This document shows positions 11,700-24,654 of a DNA stretch of 64,000 nucleotides, in pieces. Source of the DNA: Nectonema munidae (lineage: Eukaryota; Nematomorpha; Nectonematoida; Nectonematidae); the NCBI GenBank assembly GCA_030549495.1, contig JAUIRK010000179.1, forward strand, positions 248,001 through 312,000. The letters run 5' to 3'. Position numbers and translations under genes: made by a program. How positions within the stretch are numbered: position 1 is the stretch's first letter; each line of letters opens with the position of its first letter. Below the pieces are notes generated by a model that had not been told where the DNA came from, did no database searches, and saw nothing but the letters and a program-made list of their open reading frames with translations.

Positions 11700-12560
11700 T
11701 CTTAAAATCATCTCATAAAGGAACTTTTTATCTAAATAAGTTTATAAAGTTTTTTACACATTTATACCCATTTTCAAATATTCTGAATTCAATGATGATA
11801 TTCATTTTTTATGAAAATCAATCAAACCTGTGAAAAAATTGATCTAAATGTGACAGCTCATCTCAAAAAGGAACTTTTTATCTAAATTAGTATATAAAGT
11901 TTTTTGCACATGTATACCCATTTTCAAATATGCTGAATTCAGTGGTGATATTCATTTTTTATGGAAATCAATCAAACCTGTCAAAAAATTGATTTACATA
12001 TGACAGCTCATCTCAAAAAAGAAACTTTTTATCTAAATATTTATATAATGTTTTTTACACATATACACCCATTTTCAAGCATGCTGAATTCAGCGGTGAT
12101 ATTCATTTTTTTATATAAAAATCATTTAAAGTTATCAAAGCATTGATTTATATATGACAGCTCATCTTAAAAAGAAACTTTTTATCTAAGTAATAATATA
12201 AAGTTTTTTACACATATATACCCATTTTTAAGCATGCGTAATTCAGTGGTGATATTCATTTTTTTAAATAAAAATCAATCAAAACTGTCAAAAAATTTAT
12301 TTATCCCAAAAAGAAAGGATCAGGCACGGTTTTTTGAATTAGAGAATTACGTTTAATAGAAAGTATAGGGATGTTATGAAGTTTACCGTGCATGACATTT
12401 TACACACATATACCCATTTTCAAGTAGGCTGTGTTTACTGGTTATATTCCTTTTTTTTTATAAAAAAAATTGACAAAATAATTTAAATATGACAGCCCAT
12501 GTCAAAATTAAAATTTTAATTCTTTTAAAGTTTTTTATACATTTCAAGTATGGTTAATAG
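11700..12560. repeat. ~150-bp tandem (satellite-like) array, family 1
   Basis: Monomers of about 150-153 bp are recognisable by ACTTTTTATCTAA starting near 11723, 11873, 12023 and 12176, each followed by ACCCATTTTCAA and a TGACAGCTCATCT block. The last copies (12300-12560) are shortened and rearranged. The same monomer resumes at 13798-13880 after the C-rich block, so that block lies inside the array. Confidence 0.85.
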
Positions 12561-12619
12561 TTTATAGGTTGTTTGATGCGCCTCGCAAAATTCACACACA
12601 AAATTCTTTCATAAAATCT

Positions 12620-13797
<1,178 letters not shown>

Positions 13798-13879
13798 ATA
13801 CATTTCAAGTATGCAGAATTTAATGGTGATGTTCATTTTTATGAAATCAATAAAACCTGTCAAAAAATCGATTAAACCT

Positions 13880-14840
13880 GTAAATCAATGTCAAATATAT
13901 AAACATAAAAATAACTTCTACTTGCAGTTTTCTCTGGTAATTATTTTCTTAATTTATTTAATAAACCAACTTTAGGTGTTTAATTCACTCAAAATATTTC
14001 ATTCTACAGTAACTTATGTAACTCGACAGGATCTCCATCTTTTTGGCTACAAATACGTTATCGGCTCGTAGTCTCTACGTCATATTATAATTTACAGTAT
14101 GTAATTTTGGTATTCATTCTATGATGATCCTTTCTTGGTAGCTCTTTTTTCATTAGAAATTTATATTCTTCAATGTGTTCGAAAATTTTTTTATAAGGAT
14201 AAAATTACTTTTCCCTCTCAGGCCTGAATATTTGTCAACCAATCTCATTTCAAAGGTTTTTTTTCTGATGAATCATTCGCGATGTTGATTGTTCAAATAC
14301 AAAAAGTTGTCAACGTTCTTCATCTAAAAAATTACTTCTTTGACACAAAAGGAAAAAGATGGACAAATTCAATTTAAATTAAAAATATCTTGGTAGTGAC
14401 TAAATTCTCACATATTGGCATCTGTGCATTTTTGATAAATCTGACCTATTCTAAATTTTTAGATTTCCTACCCATCTTAGCTAAATGTTAACTGTAATCC
14501 TAGATGATAAGCTATAGATTTAAATATTTTTCATTTGTAAAAGAGGAACTTCTTTTTCACAGTCAAAATCTTTTTTGAAGTATATAATTAAACCACTTCC
14601 TAGTTCATTAGAACATGGTAGATCTTCCATTTAGTAAAGATACATTTTTTTTAATTATTTGTTTTGATCACATTTTCTCTTTTCAATTAGTTTTCAACTT
14701 GGTTCCTTCTCTCATACAAATTTTCAAAAGATTTTATAATACGTTTTATTTTTTTTAATAAATATTTCATACTCAAGATGATTGTTGAAAAGGAGATATT
14801 TTTTAACAGTATTATCCAAAATCCATTACAGAAATAAAAT
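13880..14840. other. AT-rich interval, no gene recognised
   Basis: No open frame, repeat end or motif here is worth defending. It separates the two ~150-bp tandem arrays. Confidence 0.5.
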
Positions 14841-15480
14841 AAGCATAGTCGATTTGATATAAAACAGATATTTTATTTTTTTGAAAATATTTTTGAAGAC
14901 AGTATTTAGAAGTAAACCGCACATCTGATTCAAGCTTTCAGATATTTTAAAACCATAAATGCCAAACCTGAGTCCAAAAATGAAACCAACATCTTCCATT
15001 TGGCATAAAAACAGATATTTTATTTAAATTTCAAAAATATTTCTGTAGACATTAGACGTAAATCGAAAATTTAATTGACACTTTCAGGCATTTAAAACCT
15101 CTAAATGCAAAAAATTATTTCAGAAATAAAAATTATCATGGTCGAATTGGTATAAAAACATATATTTCATGTAAAATTAGAGAGAATATTTTTGGATATA
15201 GTTTTCAGACATAAACCGCAAATTTTATTAACACTTATAGGTATTTTAACATCCTAAACGTAAAAAATGAGACCAGAAATGAAACCAGCATGGCCGATTT
15301 AGTATAACACATATATTTCATTGTAAAATTTGAAAGAATGTTTTTGGAGATAATTTTTAGAAGTAAACCGCAAATTTGATTAACATTTATAGGTATTTCC
15401 AGATCCTAAAAACCACCATGGCCGATTTAGTATAAAAACATATATTTTATGTAAAATTTGAAGGTATATTTTATTAGATA
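14840..15480. repeat. ~150-bp tandem array, family 2
   Basis: About five copies of a ~150-bp unit occur. Each starts near a variant of GGCCGATTTAGTATAAAA followed by CATATATTTTATGTAAAAT, at about 14847, 14996, 15140, 15291 and 15418; the last is shortened. The unit also carries AGTAAACCGCAAATTTGATT. It is unrelated to family 1. Confidence 0.8.
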
Positions 15481-15496
15481 TATTTTTGATCAATTA

Positions 15497-15850
15497 AAAT
15501 TTTGATTGACATTTTCTAAAAAGTAGCCATGATTATTAAAATTTATAGTGTTATGCGTTCCAAACTCTATATAATTATAAATTTTCAGGGTATTATATAA
15601 TATAGATCCTAAGTTATAAGGTTAAGTACAGATAATGTCAAAATTTTGCTGAAAAATTTTAATTTTTGATTCGATTGACAGTTTTGGACATGAAGGGGTC
15701 ATTCAACTACCATGAAAATGGTTTCAAAAGATGCAGCTAGCGATTTTAGGAAAAGTCACAAAATTTGAAGGGATATGATTCAGCCAATTTTTTACAATTA
15801 ATTTTTTAGTGAAGGAGGGGCGTTTTACCCCCCCCCCACTAATAGGATTA
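15497..15850 (-). mobile_element. Pogo-related repeat fragment
   Basis: About 350 bp match the reverse complement of 60140-60470, the left non-coding part of the pogo element. Shared blocks include AAAAAGTAGCCATGATTATT, GACAGTTTTGGACATGAA and CATTCAACTACCATGAAAAT. It ends at CACTAATAG, just before the left end of piggyBac 1. Confidence 0.75.
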
Positions 15851-15906
15851 ACCCTTTTGGTACGCTTATTTTCCCCACTTTTTTGGTTTCCTTGGTTTTT
15901 TTCTAT

Positions 15907-15929
15907 TTTTTTTTTTTTTTTTTTTTTTT

Positions 15930-15975
<46 letters not shown>
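15907..15975. repeat. Poly-T/poly-A homopolymer block
   Basis: About 25 T followed by about 45 A, separated by one C, form a perfect foldback inside piggyBac 1. An assembly or consensus artefact is possible. Confidence 0.9.
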
Positions 15976-15977
<2 letters not shown>

Positions 15978-15989
15978 ATATTTTGCATG

Positions 15990-17578
15990 CAAAGTAGTCA
16001 CAAATAGAGCATTTCAGAGATATTTTATTTTTTGTGTTTATGCAAGGATGACATCTTGCTTTTTTTGGCCCATGAAAAATTTCTTCTTCAACTTCTTGAT
16101 TATTTCTTTTTTTTATTTTAAGTACCAAATTTTTGCTTGATAAACTTCTAGGCAGTTTTGGCCTTGCCCTAATCAGTGGTTCTATAAGTTTTTTTCCTAG
16201 TGTAACCAAATATTTTCGCCTGACATCACAACAATTTTTGTTTTTTATGAAAATCTCTTTTGACAAAATAAAACTATTAAGTGCGAAAATATCAATTATG
16301 TTACTAAAAACCACAATGGGTCAGCGCTTTGTTCTTCTTTTGACTGAATAATTTGATACCATTTGATCAACTACATCAACAGCAACATTGGTTTTGTTGT
16401 AATGTATAATCACTTCTGGTTTTTTTGCTTCAGAGTCGTCGATTCTTTTAGATTTATGAAAAGAAGATAAAAGGAAGACGTTTTTGTTTTTTTAAGGCAA
16501 ATACCAAACAAGCATGTTTTCTTCGGTGAACAAGAACACAGAAGAAAATACATGGCGCTTTTTTATTTCAAGTATTGCTGGTGGTATAAACTTTTTGTTT
16601 TTACGAACTGTACCAAGCAAAGTCATTTTTCTCTCTTTTAAGAGTCTTTTAGACAGGTTCAAAGATGTAAAAAAATTGTCACACGTCACGTTGTGACCCT
16701 TTAGTCCTTTGTCATATCCATCACAACACGCTCTCCTTGATTTTTTCAGCTGCATTTCCAGGTTACTTTCCCAAATATGGCTGGATGTTCCATACGTAAA
16801 AACTCTCAACATCTGCTAAAATCCAAAACTTTAATCCATATTTATCTGGTTTGGTATGAAAGTACGGTCTAAAAGGACAATTTCCCCTGAAGCCTCTGAG
16901 CTGCTCATCTACTGTTACTTGAAAACCGGGATTGAAAAGTTTTGGTAGAATAGCAACCCATTCATCCCAAATTTCTTGAATTGGAGCAAGCTTGTTTTTT
17001 TCTCTTCTATTTTCCCTTGTTTTTTTGTGATCAAATCGTAAAACTCTTGAAATCATTTTGAAGTTTTTCAGAGACATTGTAGCTCTAAAAATACTTCTCC
17101 CAGTATCATCATCCCATAAGCTGACAGTAGACTCGTTTTTGGATTTGAAAACTCCAGCAAGAATCAACAGGCCTAAATAAGCTTAAAACTTTTCGGTATC
17201 AAGCTCCACCCAGCTATCACCCATCACAACTTTGCCTTCAATGTTAGTCCACTTCATTATTGTATTTAAAATTTTTGGTGGAAAAAATTGCATAAAAGCT
17301 GTGTACTCATCTTCTATCCTTGAGCAAGCATAACTTGTTGGACCTGGCTTCATTGATATGCTATTATGACACCTTTCTTTACTTGAATAATTAAAATCGT
17401 CATGATACCATTTTGTCTCCCCATCTTTCGAAAGACAATACTCATGAGTTTCCTCATCTTCTAAATTAGAAAGCATTCCATCGGAAAAATCACTATAACA
17501 TTTTTCAGTCTCACATAATGAAACATGATCTTCTACCTCAGAAAACTCGCTAATGGAAGGGTAAGAGTCGCTGTACAT
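15990..17578 (-). pseudogene. piggyBac transposase (DDE_Tnp_1_7), broken
   Basis: Three minus-strand frames follow in order. The N-terminus (17578-17183) is acidic, SEFSEVEDHVSLCETEK. The catalytic core (17167-16492) carries FQVTVDEQLRGFRGNCPF with the first Asp and VTCDNFFTSL with the second. The C-terminus (16400-15990) carries VAVDVVDQMVSNYS with the third Asp region and a Cys-rich domain, CSICDYFACK. At least three frame changes separate them, and a TGA near 16323 replaces the Trp expected before PIVVF. A poly-T/poly-A block (15907-15975) lies beyond the Cys-rich end. It cannot encode an active enzyme. Confidence 0.85.
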
Positions 17579-17828
17579 GCCTTTATAAAAAATGTAACAA
17601 TTTAGTACTAAAAAAATTAAAAAAAAACTTAATTTATGAAAGGATGTATAAAAGAATATATCCTAATAAGTTAAACATTTTATTGTGTTTTAAAAATTAT
17701 TTTGTGATTTTTATATTATATGTACAAATACTAAAAACTTAAGGCTATGATAATTTTGAAATTTTTAATAAAAGATAATTTTTTTAAAAATTAGATTTAA
17801 ATGAGCCCTAGGATCTTATAAGGGTTAA

Positions 17829-17960
17829 GCGGCATCTGCCTTTTGAAAACCTTTGGGTTCGAATCCCGGCGATGCCATCGACTTATCATAAAAAGTTCAT
17901 CAGTGCAGATATGGAAGTTTCTACTTCCCTTGCATGAAACACCCTGTCAAAAAAAAATTA
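17829..17960 (+). mobile_element. tRNA-derived SINE, family A
   Basis: The B box GGGTTCGAATCCC lies in a tRNA-like head, followed by a body with AAAAAGTTCATCAGTGCAGA and ACTTCCCTTGCATGAAACAC and a poly-A tail. It is nearly identical to 24771-24905 from the B box to the tail, which implies recent spread. Its head starts directly at the right TTAA of piggyBac 1, so its left end may be cut. Confidence 0.85.
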
Positions 17961-17964
17961 TTTT

Positions 17965-18540
17965 ATTATATAATTTTCTTTTTAAATAAAATTTCTTCTT
18001 CTATAGAAATAATGTTTAAATTTGCTTTGAATTAATTTTCAAAAATTTTCTATTTTAATTTGAAAGAAATAATTTGTCTGAGCTTTATTCTAAGATTTTT
18101 TTATTAGTGGTCTGACAGGACCACGATAGACAATAAAAAACAACGAAGTCTTTAGAAAGTATATGCAACATATAAAGTATAGCGTTTGCTAGACATACAT
18201 ATCAGTTATCTGACAAGATCACGACAGATAATAGAAAAAAAAGGTAGAAAAATATTTATTTGCAAAAAAGAAAGAATTAAATTAAAGAAAAAACAAATTG
18301 AAGTGAAATCATCAACACTGACATTGATAAATACATAATAAAGTAATATCAAGCACCAAGTAGAAAAGTTCTTTTCTTTTGATTTTGCGGGATATTCAAA
18401 AGGCCGGAGCCGCTGTGAAGAACAACCCAGTGGTAAGCCTCTCTTTGGTTGGAAAAAGTAATTTCAAGGAATAAGATTTCAGTTGAATCAAACATGAGTT
18501 GAAATTTAACAAAAATATGGAATATCATGTTAGAACACTA
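17965..18540. other. AT-rich interval, no gene recognised
   Basis: At about 18110-18240 the phrase GGTCTGACAGGACCACGA(T) is followed ~85 bp later by a related TATCTGACAAGATCACGACA, a weak direct repeat. Nothing codes. Confidence 0.4.
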
Positions 18541-18637
18541 ACATATTTGTATATGAATATTGACAATTAAAACATTCGAACAAAATAATACAAATTTACA
18601 AATTTCAAAAATGTAAAAAAAAAGACAATTAAGTATT

Positions 18638-21547
18638 TCAGTCAATTAAATTGTTATAGGTAAAACATATTTTATACTTCAAAGACTGTTTGAAAATTTC
18701 CCTGCTATAAAAGGGTAGGGTAGTTTTATTTTTATCATGTAGGTTATATGTATAGTTTTGGTAATTAAAAGACAAAAAGTTATCGAAGATAGATGGTGAG
18801 AGCCTATTAATTATTATATAAACAAACAATGAAATGTTGTATGTATATAAATCAGCTATTTTAAGGATATTGCATGAAAAAAATAATTGACTTGTATGAC
18901 ATAAATAACTAGTATTACAAATATATCTTATAGCTTTTTTCTGAGAACTAATTAAAGAACCAAGGTTTTGATGTCCCCAAATGGCGATACAATAATTAAA
19001 ATGAGGTAAGACAAAGAATTATATAAGAGAAGTTTTATTTTATGGGGAAATTTATTTTTAAAATGTTTTATTATTCCGATATTACGGCAGATGCTACTAT
19101 TGACATAGGAGATATGCTGTTTCCAGTTAAGCTTATTATTTATGATGACTCCTAGTAGTTTAAATGATTCAACAAGCTCAAACTTGAAATTTTCAGAGTC
19201 TATAGACAGTGAGTTGTTACCAAAAGCCATAGCCTTTGACTTTCTCATATTTATAAACATAGAATTGCTGCTACACCATTCCAAAACTTTATCAACCTCA
19301 TAATTGATATGATTCATATTTATTGATAGGCTAAATAAAGAAAACGGTATATTAATTGTTGTCGTCAGCATAACAAAAAAACTTTAGATTATCATTAGAT
19401 CTATAAATATCATTAATAAAAACTATAAAAAATAAGGGACCAAGAATTGATCCTTGTGGTATTCCAACATTTTTAAGACTTTTTATATTAGATTCAGAAT
19501 CACTGAGCAAAACTTTATGAAGACGGTTTGAAAGATAGGACTTAATTAAAGACAACGACTTACCATTTATTCCATAGCAGGACAACTTGCGCTCTAAAGT
19601 GAAATGAGGAACTTTCAAATGCTTTTGAAAAATCTAAAAAAAGAGAAAGAGTGCCCTTTTTGGATTCTAAATGGCATATTATGTCATCTAAAAAACAAGT
19701 AAGTAAATCCTGTGTGCTATGACTTTTTCTAAAACCAAACTGATACTTGAAAAAGATATCATGATTGACAAAGTAAGAATACAATTGATCAAAGAGTAGT
19801 TTTTCTAGTATTTTTGAGAATACAGGTACTATTGAAATTGGTCTATAATTAGAAATATCACACTTATCACCGCCCTTATGAACAGGATGTACAGCATTTA
19901 ATTTAAAATCAGACGGAAATATAGAATGTTTTATGCACGCATTGTAACCTAATGTTAGATAATTATCATAAGTGTGTGTAATACAACTTTAATATGAGAA
20001 AAATTGAGACCGTACGCATCTTTGGTGCTGCTTTTATCGCAATCTTTAATGGCAAGAATAACATCATTGCAAGAAATGTTTTCAAACTGAAATGATTAGT
20101 TTGCTAATTCAAAATACTTAGAAAAGTTTTCTCCTTCATCAGTAACCGATTCAATACTATTGAAATGATTGCTGAAAAGAGAACACAAAACTTTGGTGTC
20201 ATTTACAATATCGTTATTGATTCTTAAACTAATAGATGAATGCTGTGCATTTGATAGACATTTTTTAATACCAAGCCATAAATTTTAGGATCCTTCTGAT
20301 TAAGCATCATATTATGTAAAAATTCGTTTTTGAGCTTTGTGCACATATACTTTATTTTATTTCGCAGGGTAATAAACTTTAACTTCAATTCAGAAGAATT
20401 CATTTTTTTCATTCTATAAAAATTCTATTCCTTTCTTTAATTAAGTTAAGAACCTCAAGATTAATCCATGATTTTATTGGAGTTTTGTAATATGACCTGG
20501 AGTTTCTTTTAAATTCAAACACAGATGTACTACAATTAACAAATTCAACTAGTTTGTTGTTTATCTTTGAAAAAAAGATATTAGGGGAATCACATACATC
20601 ATGAAGATAGTGAGACCAATCAAACAAATTAACATTCTCAATATATTTACTAACAAAGAATCTTTTTTTGATATAAAAATTCTTAATTAAAGGAGAAACC
20701 GACAGTGTAACTAGTATTGGAATATGATCAGAAATATAATAAAACAAATTGAAAGCTGAAAAACTATCTATAGAATTTGAGATAAAAAAATTATCTAGAA
20801 GAGTTTCAGAGGCAGGGCGAGTTACTTTGGAAATTAGAGGCATGCAATTGTGAGTTGAAAAAACATTTAAAAAAGATTGCACATAAGATCTCTCTAGCTG
20901 AAAGAGATCGAAATTAAAGTCTCCTAGAAAAACACATGAATCAATATTCCATTCAAGATTAGATAGGAAAAATTCAAATTAGAAAAGGAACATTTTAATA
21001 TCATTAGCAGTCGAGGAAGGTTTACGATATATATTGTTAATATATAAAAATCTAGATCCCTTAAGTGAAATACTGATAGTGGAAACTTCAAAGAAATCAC
21101 TATCAATATTTATGGAATGGGTGCTGTACTTGATAGATTTATGAATATAGAACCCTAGGCCTGCATGTGAACTTATTCTAGAAGGTACGAAAAAAAAAGT
21201 ATAATTTAGAATATCAAATAGATTGTGGGAACCATCTTTCAACCAAACTTCTTGCAGACAGAGTACATGTATAGGTAAAACATTAATAGAGTTAAACTCT
21301 GAAACAAAACATTCCAACATTTCAAACTTAGCTTTTAGTGATTGAATGTTAAGGCTGATAATATTCAAATCCTATTCAAGGGTACTGTAAGATCACTGAA
21401 ACTAGAAGATGTTAGGAGGTTCAAGTTAAAATGAGAAAAGCATTCACATAAAAACAAAGAATCCAAAAAGTCCTTATTATAAAAAAGATTAGCACTTTGT
21501 GAAAAGTTGTCATTATGAAAAATAAAATTATTACCATTATTATTCAT
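18638..21547 (-). pseudogene. LINE ORF2 (endonuclease-reverse transcriptase), broken
   Basis: ORF2 starts at ATG 21547, overlapping the ORF1 stop. The endonuclease reads NIISLNIQSLKAKFEML, LCLQEVWLKDG (catalytic Glu), then DNFFISNSID and ISDHIPI, the C-terminal SDH block. The reverse transcriptase follows with FGFRKSHSTQDLL, LSLFLDFSKAF (first Asp), GIPQGSILGPLFF and FFCYADDNN, where the YADD catalytic pair is kept. The post-RT region reads ESFKLLGVIINNKLNWKQH, and the last frame (18829-18638) ends in a basic tail. About five frame changes or stops separate these blocks. It would nick DNA and copy its RNA at the target if whole. Confidence 0.85.
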
Positions 21548-22617
21548 AGGCAGTTATACTTTTAACATAATCTATCTCTCTCAGTACATATGGGCAAGTG
21601 AAACTCATAGCAGAATGATTCGTCATTTTCTCATTATATTTTTGGCAGGTATGACATTTGTGTTCAGATAATTCATTTTTCAAAGGGCAAGTAAACGATT
21701 CATGTGAGGAAGAACAATATCTACATATGGCTGAGTTTAGAAAATTCGATGTGGTATGACCAAACATCAAACATTTTCCACACTGTAAATGGGAGAAAAA
21801 AGGTTTGGCTCTTTTGACTTCAAGCATAAAATAAAAGGAAAGATTATTTTTCTTTATAAATGACATTATTTCAGGAGACATTTTTAATACTACAATTTTA
21901 CTGTCATTTGATATGCTTTTCGTGAATAAAAGATTTAGCGTTTTTTCATTTTCAACCATTGTATTAATTTCTTCGTTTTTTTCAAGTATAAGGTCAGTTA
22001 TTGACTTGTCAGATATATTTTTCGATACAATAAAGGAAATTTTTGGTAATAAAGTCTTAATTTTTTTTATCTTTATATCTTCATTTTTGCAGAGTAGTTT
22101 CTCTGCTTTTTCTAAGCTATGTTTATTGGGAAAGCTTAATCTTAATTTGTTTTTTGTAGATTTGTTGGATATTATTTTAACATTGTTGAGAATTGCTGCT
22201 GACTTTTGCTTAACTTCTTCAACATTGAAATTACTTGAGCTGAGATATATTACTTTATCTTTTTTTGGGTACTTCTTTACTAGCAATTTGAGAGTATGTG
22301 GGTTTATTTAGAGGTTTGTACGGTATGTTGAAACTTTCTTTTAAACAACAAATAGCTCTGTTTTGTTCACTTATTTGATTTGTAAGTGACTTTATCATTT
22401 CGTATAATTTATGTATATTAGGTTGGTCTTCTGTACAACATTTGATACAGTGCCATCTTAGACCTTTAGAACTATTTTTATCTAAGGATTTCAATAGAGA
22501 TTGATCAAAACTTTGACACTTATAACATACCCAGCACATGCATGAATCACATTTAATTTGTTGATTCGAAAAATTACTACAATTCTCACATTTCCATTCA
22601 GTGTTATTAGTTGCCAT
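21540..22617 (-). pseudogene. LINE ORF1 (PHD-like finger, RRM-like region, zinc knuckles)
   Basis: The start chosen is ATG 22617 (MATNNTEWKCENCSN). Residues 9-60 form a Cys-rich PHD-like finger: C-x2-C, C-x2-C, C-x2-C, then C-x2-C at HCIKC. A coiled or hinge region follows, with KLYEMIKSLTNQISEQN. One frame change near 22270 leads into the second frame, whose basic region FNVEEVKQKSAAILNNVKI looks RRM-like. CCHC-type knuckles close it: CGKCLMFGHTTSNF, CRYCSSSHESFTC and CHTC. Such ORF1 proteins bind element RNA. The stop TAA overlaps the ORF2 start by 8 nt (ATGAATAA). Confidence 0.8.
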
Positions 22618-22639
22618 AATAAGCAATAATACAGTAAAA

Positions 22640-22950
22640 TATTATTAAAATGAAAAACAATTTAAAATTAATACATAACGTTTAAATACTTTTAAAATAA
22701 AGAAGTGAATATAAAATTCTTTACAAGTTTCAGACAAGCTTCGCCATTTTTAAGTCAATACTGTTCAGGGTGTAGGAAAAAAAATCATAATAAGAAACAA
22801 TGGAATGCATAGAACGTATATGAACTTAGAAAGTATATCGTTTCCAATCAAACTATATATCTAAATTAAAATATTAATTGTTTTGAATGAATTCAGAAAA
22901 GACACTTCCATTAGAGAAGTTGTTATGAAAATAATTGTTCGAATTATCTG
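22640..22950. other. Possible LINE 5' UTR and flank
   Basis: This AT-rich stretch directly precedes ORF1 of the minus-strand LINE and may include its 5' UTR and internal promoter. No boundary or target duplication is visible. Confidence 0.4.
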
Positions 22951-22954
22951 AGGA

Positions 22955-23346
22955 CCAACAAAACTATACACCCCATGCTTACCACTCCTTCCAGCAACCA
23001 TGACCATATATCCATTAAACATATAAAGAAAGCCTATCACATTTTACACCCCCACTTTCTTAATATCTACAATGCTTTCCTCAAATTAAGCTACTTCCCG
23101 TCTATTTGGAAATTATGCAAACTATTACGAATTCTTAAACCAAATATCTTCTTATTACCAACACTAGGTAAAATTATTGAAAAAATTCTAAGAAAACGAA
23201 TGATCCACTATATACAATACAACTCAAGCATAACTTAATACACCCTAACCAATTTGCATATCTACAAAATAGGGGCACGGAATTGGGACTGCGCGTCACC
23301 CTTTATCTAGAACAAACACTAAAAAATCAGCACACCGCGACAACGA
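22955..23346 (+). mobile_element. LINE (jockey/R1-like) RT fragment, cut by a hAT insertion
   Basis: The translation SSNHDHISIKHIKKAYHIL, LKLSYFPSIWKLCKLLRILK, LLPTLGKIIEKILRKRM and then, after a frame change, HPNQFAYLQNRGTELGLRV and TTIFLE covers RT motifs 0-2. It stops just where the first catalytic Asp block (F-L-D-x-x-K-A-F-D in the family) should follow, because a hAT end begins at 23349. The plus strand is A/C-rich, as in the LINE piece at 1-1077. Confidence 0.8.
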
Positions 23347-23348
23347 TC

Positions 23349-24000
23349 TTCTTAGAGCCAGTGGTTCTTAACCTGAGGGTAGTGACCCCTTTGGGGATCG
23401 TTTGAAGTTTTTACAGGGGTCATGAAAAACTTTTGGTATCAAAAAGTGTATCCTCATGAACGTCTTTCCATCAGTTGCAAAACTATTCTATTTAATGTTT
23501 TCATTAATCCTGACTGTATGATACAATCAATTAATAATTTTGCCCTTAAAATCAAACATCATTTTAAATCTCACACATGTTGCTTGCAATCAAGCAATTG
23601 AAAACTATTTTCCTAAGTTAAATAGCCGGTCTAATGACATTTGAATCACCAGACCTTTTTCATTGAGCGAAAGTAGCATTGATGACTCTGATGCTGCTGC
23701 CAAAGTGGAGTTTTTTCAAATAAGAGAAGACAGTCAATTAAAACTCGATTTTTCCGAGCAAGCATTTCCATCATTCTGGGGCAAATTAAAAACCGTTTAT
23801 CATATTCTTTCCAAACGTGCTATGATTTTTTTAATACAGTCACCTTCAACTTATTGTTGCGAGATTGGATTTTGTTCAATGATGTCTTTAAAAACTTTTT
23901 AAAGCTCCTTAAAGTTGATATGCCAAATTTGTAAAAATGGCCATATGACATCTTCTTGAGTGTCTATAAGATGTACACTCTCTTACTTTCGTATTTCAAA
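23349..24000 (+). mobile_element. hAT-Ac (ZBED5/FAM200-like) fragment with 5' terminal repeat
   Basis: It begins CAGTGGTTCTTAACCTGAGG, the typical 5' end of hAT-Ac elements of the SPIN/Charlie type. It then keeps a transposase 3' part: NQAIENYFPKLNSR and frame 23663-23902 with FFQIREDSQLKLDF, FPSFWGKLKTVYHILSKRA and STYCCEIGFCSMM, the family C-terminus (E-x-G-F). The N-terminal two-thirds are missing. I found no right terminal repeat or 8-bp target duplication, so the right end is uncertain. Confidence 0.75.
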
Positions 24001-24448
24001 ATAATTGTTTTCGCTTTATTATACTCCAACACATTTTATTTCATTCAAGTGTGTGCTAGATAAAATATAAACAACCTTGAAATTTTTGTGGGCATGTTTT
24101 CTTGCAACATAAGCTATAAGAAAGGCGACTGAAGCATAGAGAAACTTGCTTTCACACTCACCTTTCAAATGTTGGGTCCTGATAATATGGAGGCACGAAG
24201 GTTCGATTTGACCTAACAGTTCCTAATATCATATCATTCCTTTTTTGTGCGCACTAAAAGAGTTGGTAGGACATGAAAAACCTGTCAATCACTATCCATT
24301 TGCTACTTGGAACAAATATATTGTTTATCAGTCTGTTCACTATAGCACTACCACAGAAATAACCGGTCTCGTTAAGTCCTGTTTCATAAATTTTAGGTTT
24401 CAAAAAGTAGAAAGATTTGGAGTCGTTACAATGATAGAAATTTATGCC

Positions 24449-24562
24449 TTAGTAACCTGGTTTAGACAAATCGTATGTTTTAATTGAATCCACCTCTGAA
24501 CTTAACAAGTTGTTCATCGATTGTAACTTATTCATTAGGGCTCTAATATTTTGAAAATACAT
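24449..24562 (-). mobile_element. LINE endonuclease start fragment
   Basis: MYFQNIRALMNKLQSMNNLL followed by SSEVDSIKTYDLSKPGY matches the first strand of the LINE AP endonuclease (Q-N-I-R-x-L) and stops near the catalytic Glu block. It is very short and no neighbouring part is preserved. Confidence 0.55.
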
Positions 24563-24654
24563 CTGAAAATTTTTATAACTTTTTAAATAAAATCTAATAA
24601 AGGTATTGATTAGAGCAAACATATCTCGTGTAATTGATGCAATCAAAAAAGCGG

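Larger units (their letters stand above)
15852..17824 (-). mobile_element. piggyBac element 1 with TTAA-flanked ends
   Basis: The left end is TTAA (15848-15851) followed by CCCTTTTGG. The right end is TTATAAGGG followed by TTAA (17825-17828). This gives a short CCCTT inverted repeat flanked by TTAA, as expected of piggyBac. It encloses a broken transposase on the minus strand and measures 1973 bp. A fragment of the pogo family lies left and a SINE right. Confidence 0.65.
18600..22640 (-). mobile_element. Near full-length two-ORF LINE (CR1-like)
   Basis: This is a minus-strand non-LTR retrotransposon about 4 kb long. It carries a gag-like ORF1, then ORF2 with AP endonuclease, reverse transcriptase and a short C-terminal tail. 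The 5' end lies near or beyond 22640. The 3' end lies near 18550-18600, with no clear poly-A or microsatellite tail. Domain order, the ORF1 finger and the phrase GIPQGSILGPLFF point to the CR1/L2/jockey group; the exact clade needs a tree. About six frame changes make it inactive, but long stretches are clean, so it is not very old. Confidence 0.85.

Noticed and set aside
24245-24487. 80-codon plus-strand frame
   Set aside because: It overlaps the better-supported LINE endonuclease fragment at its end and has no motif.
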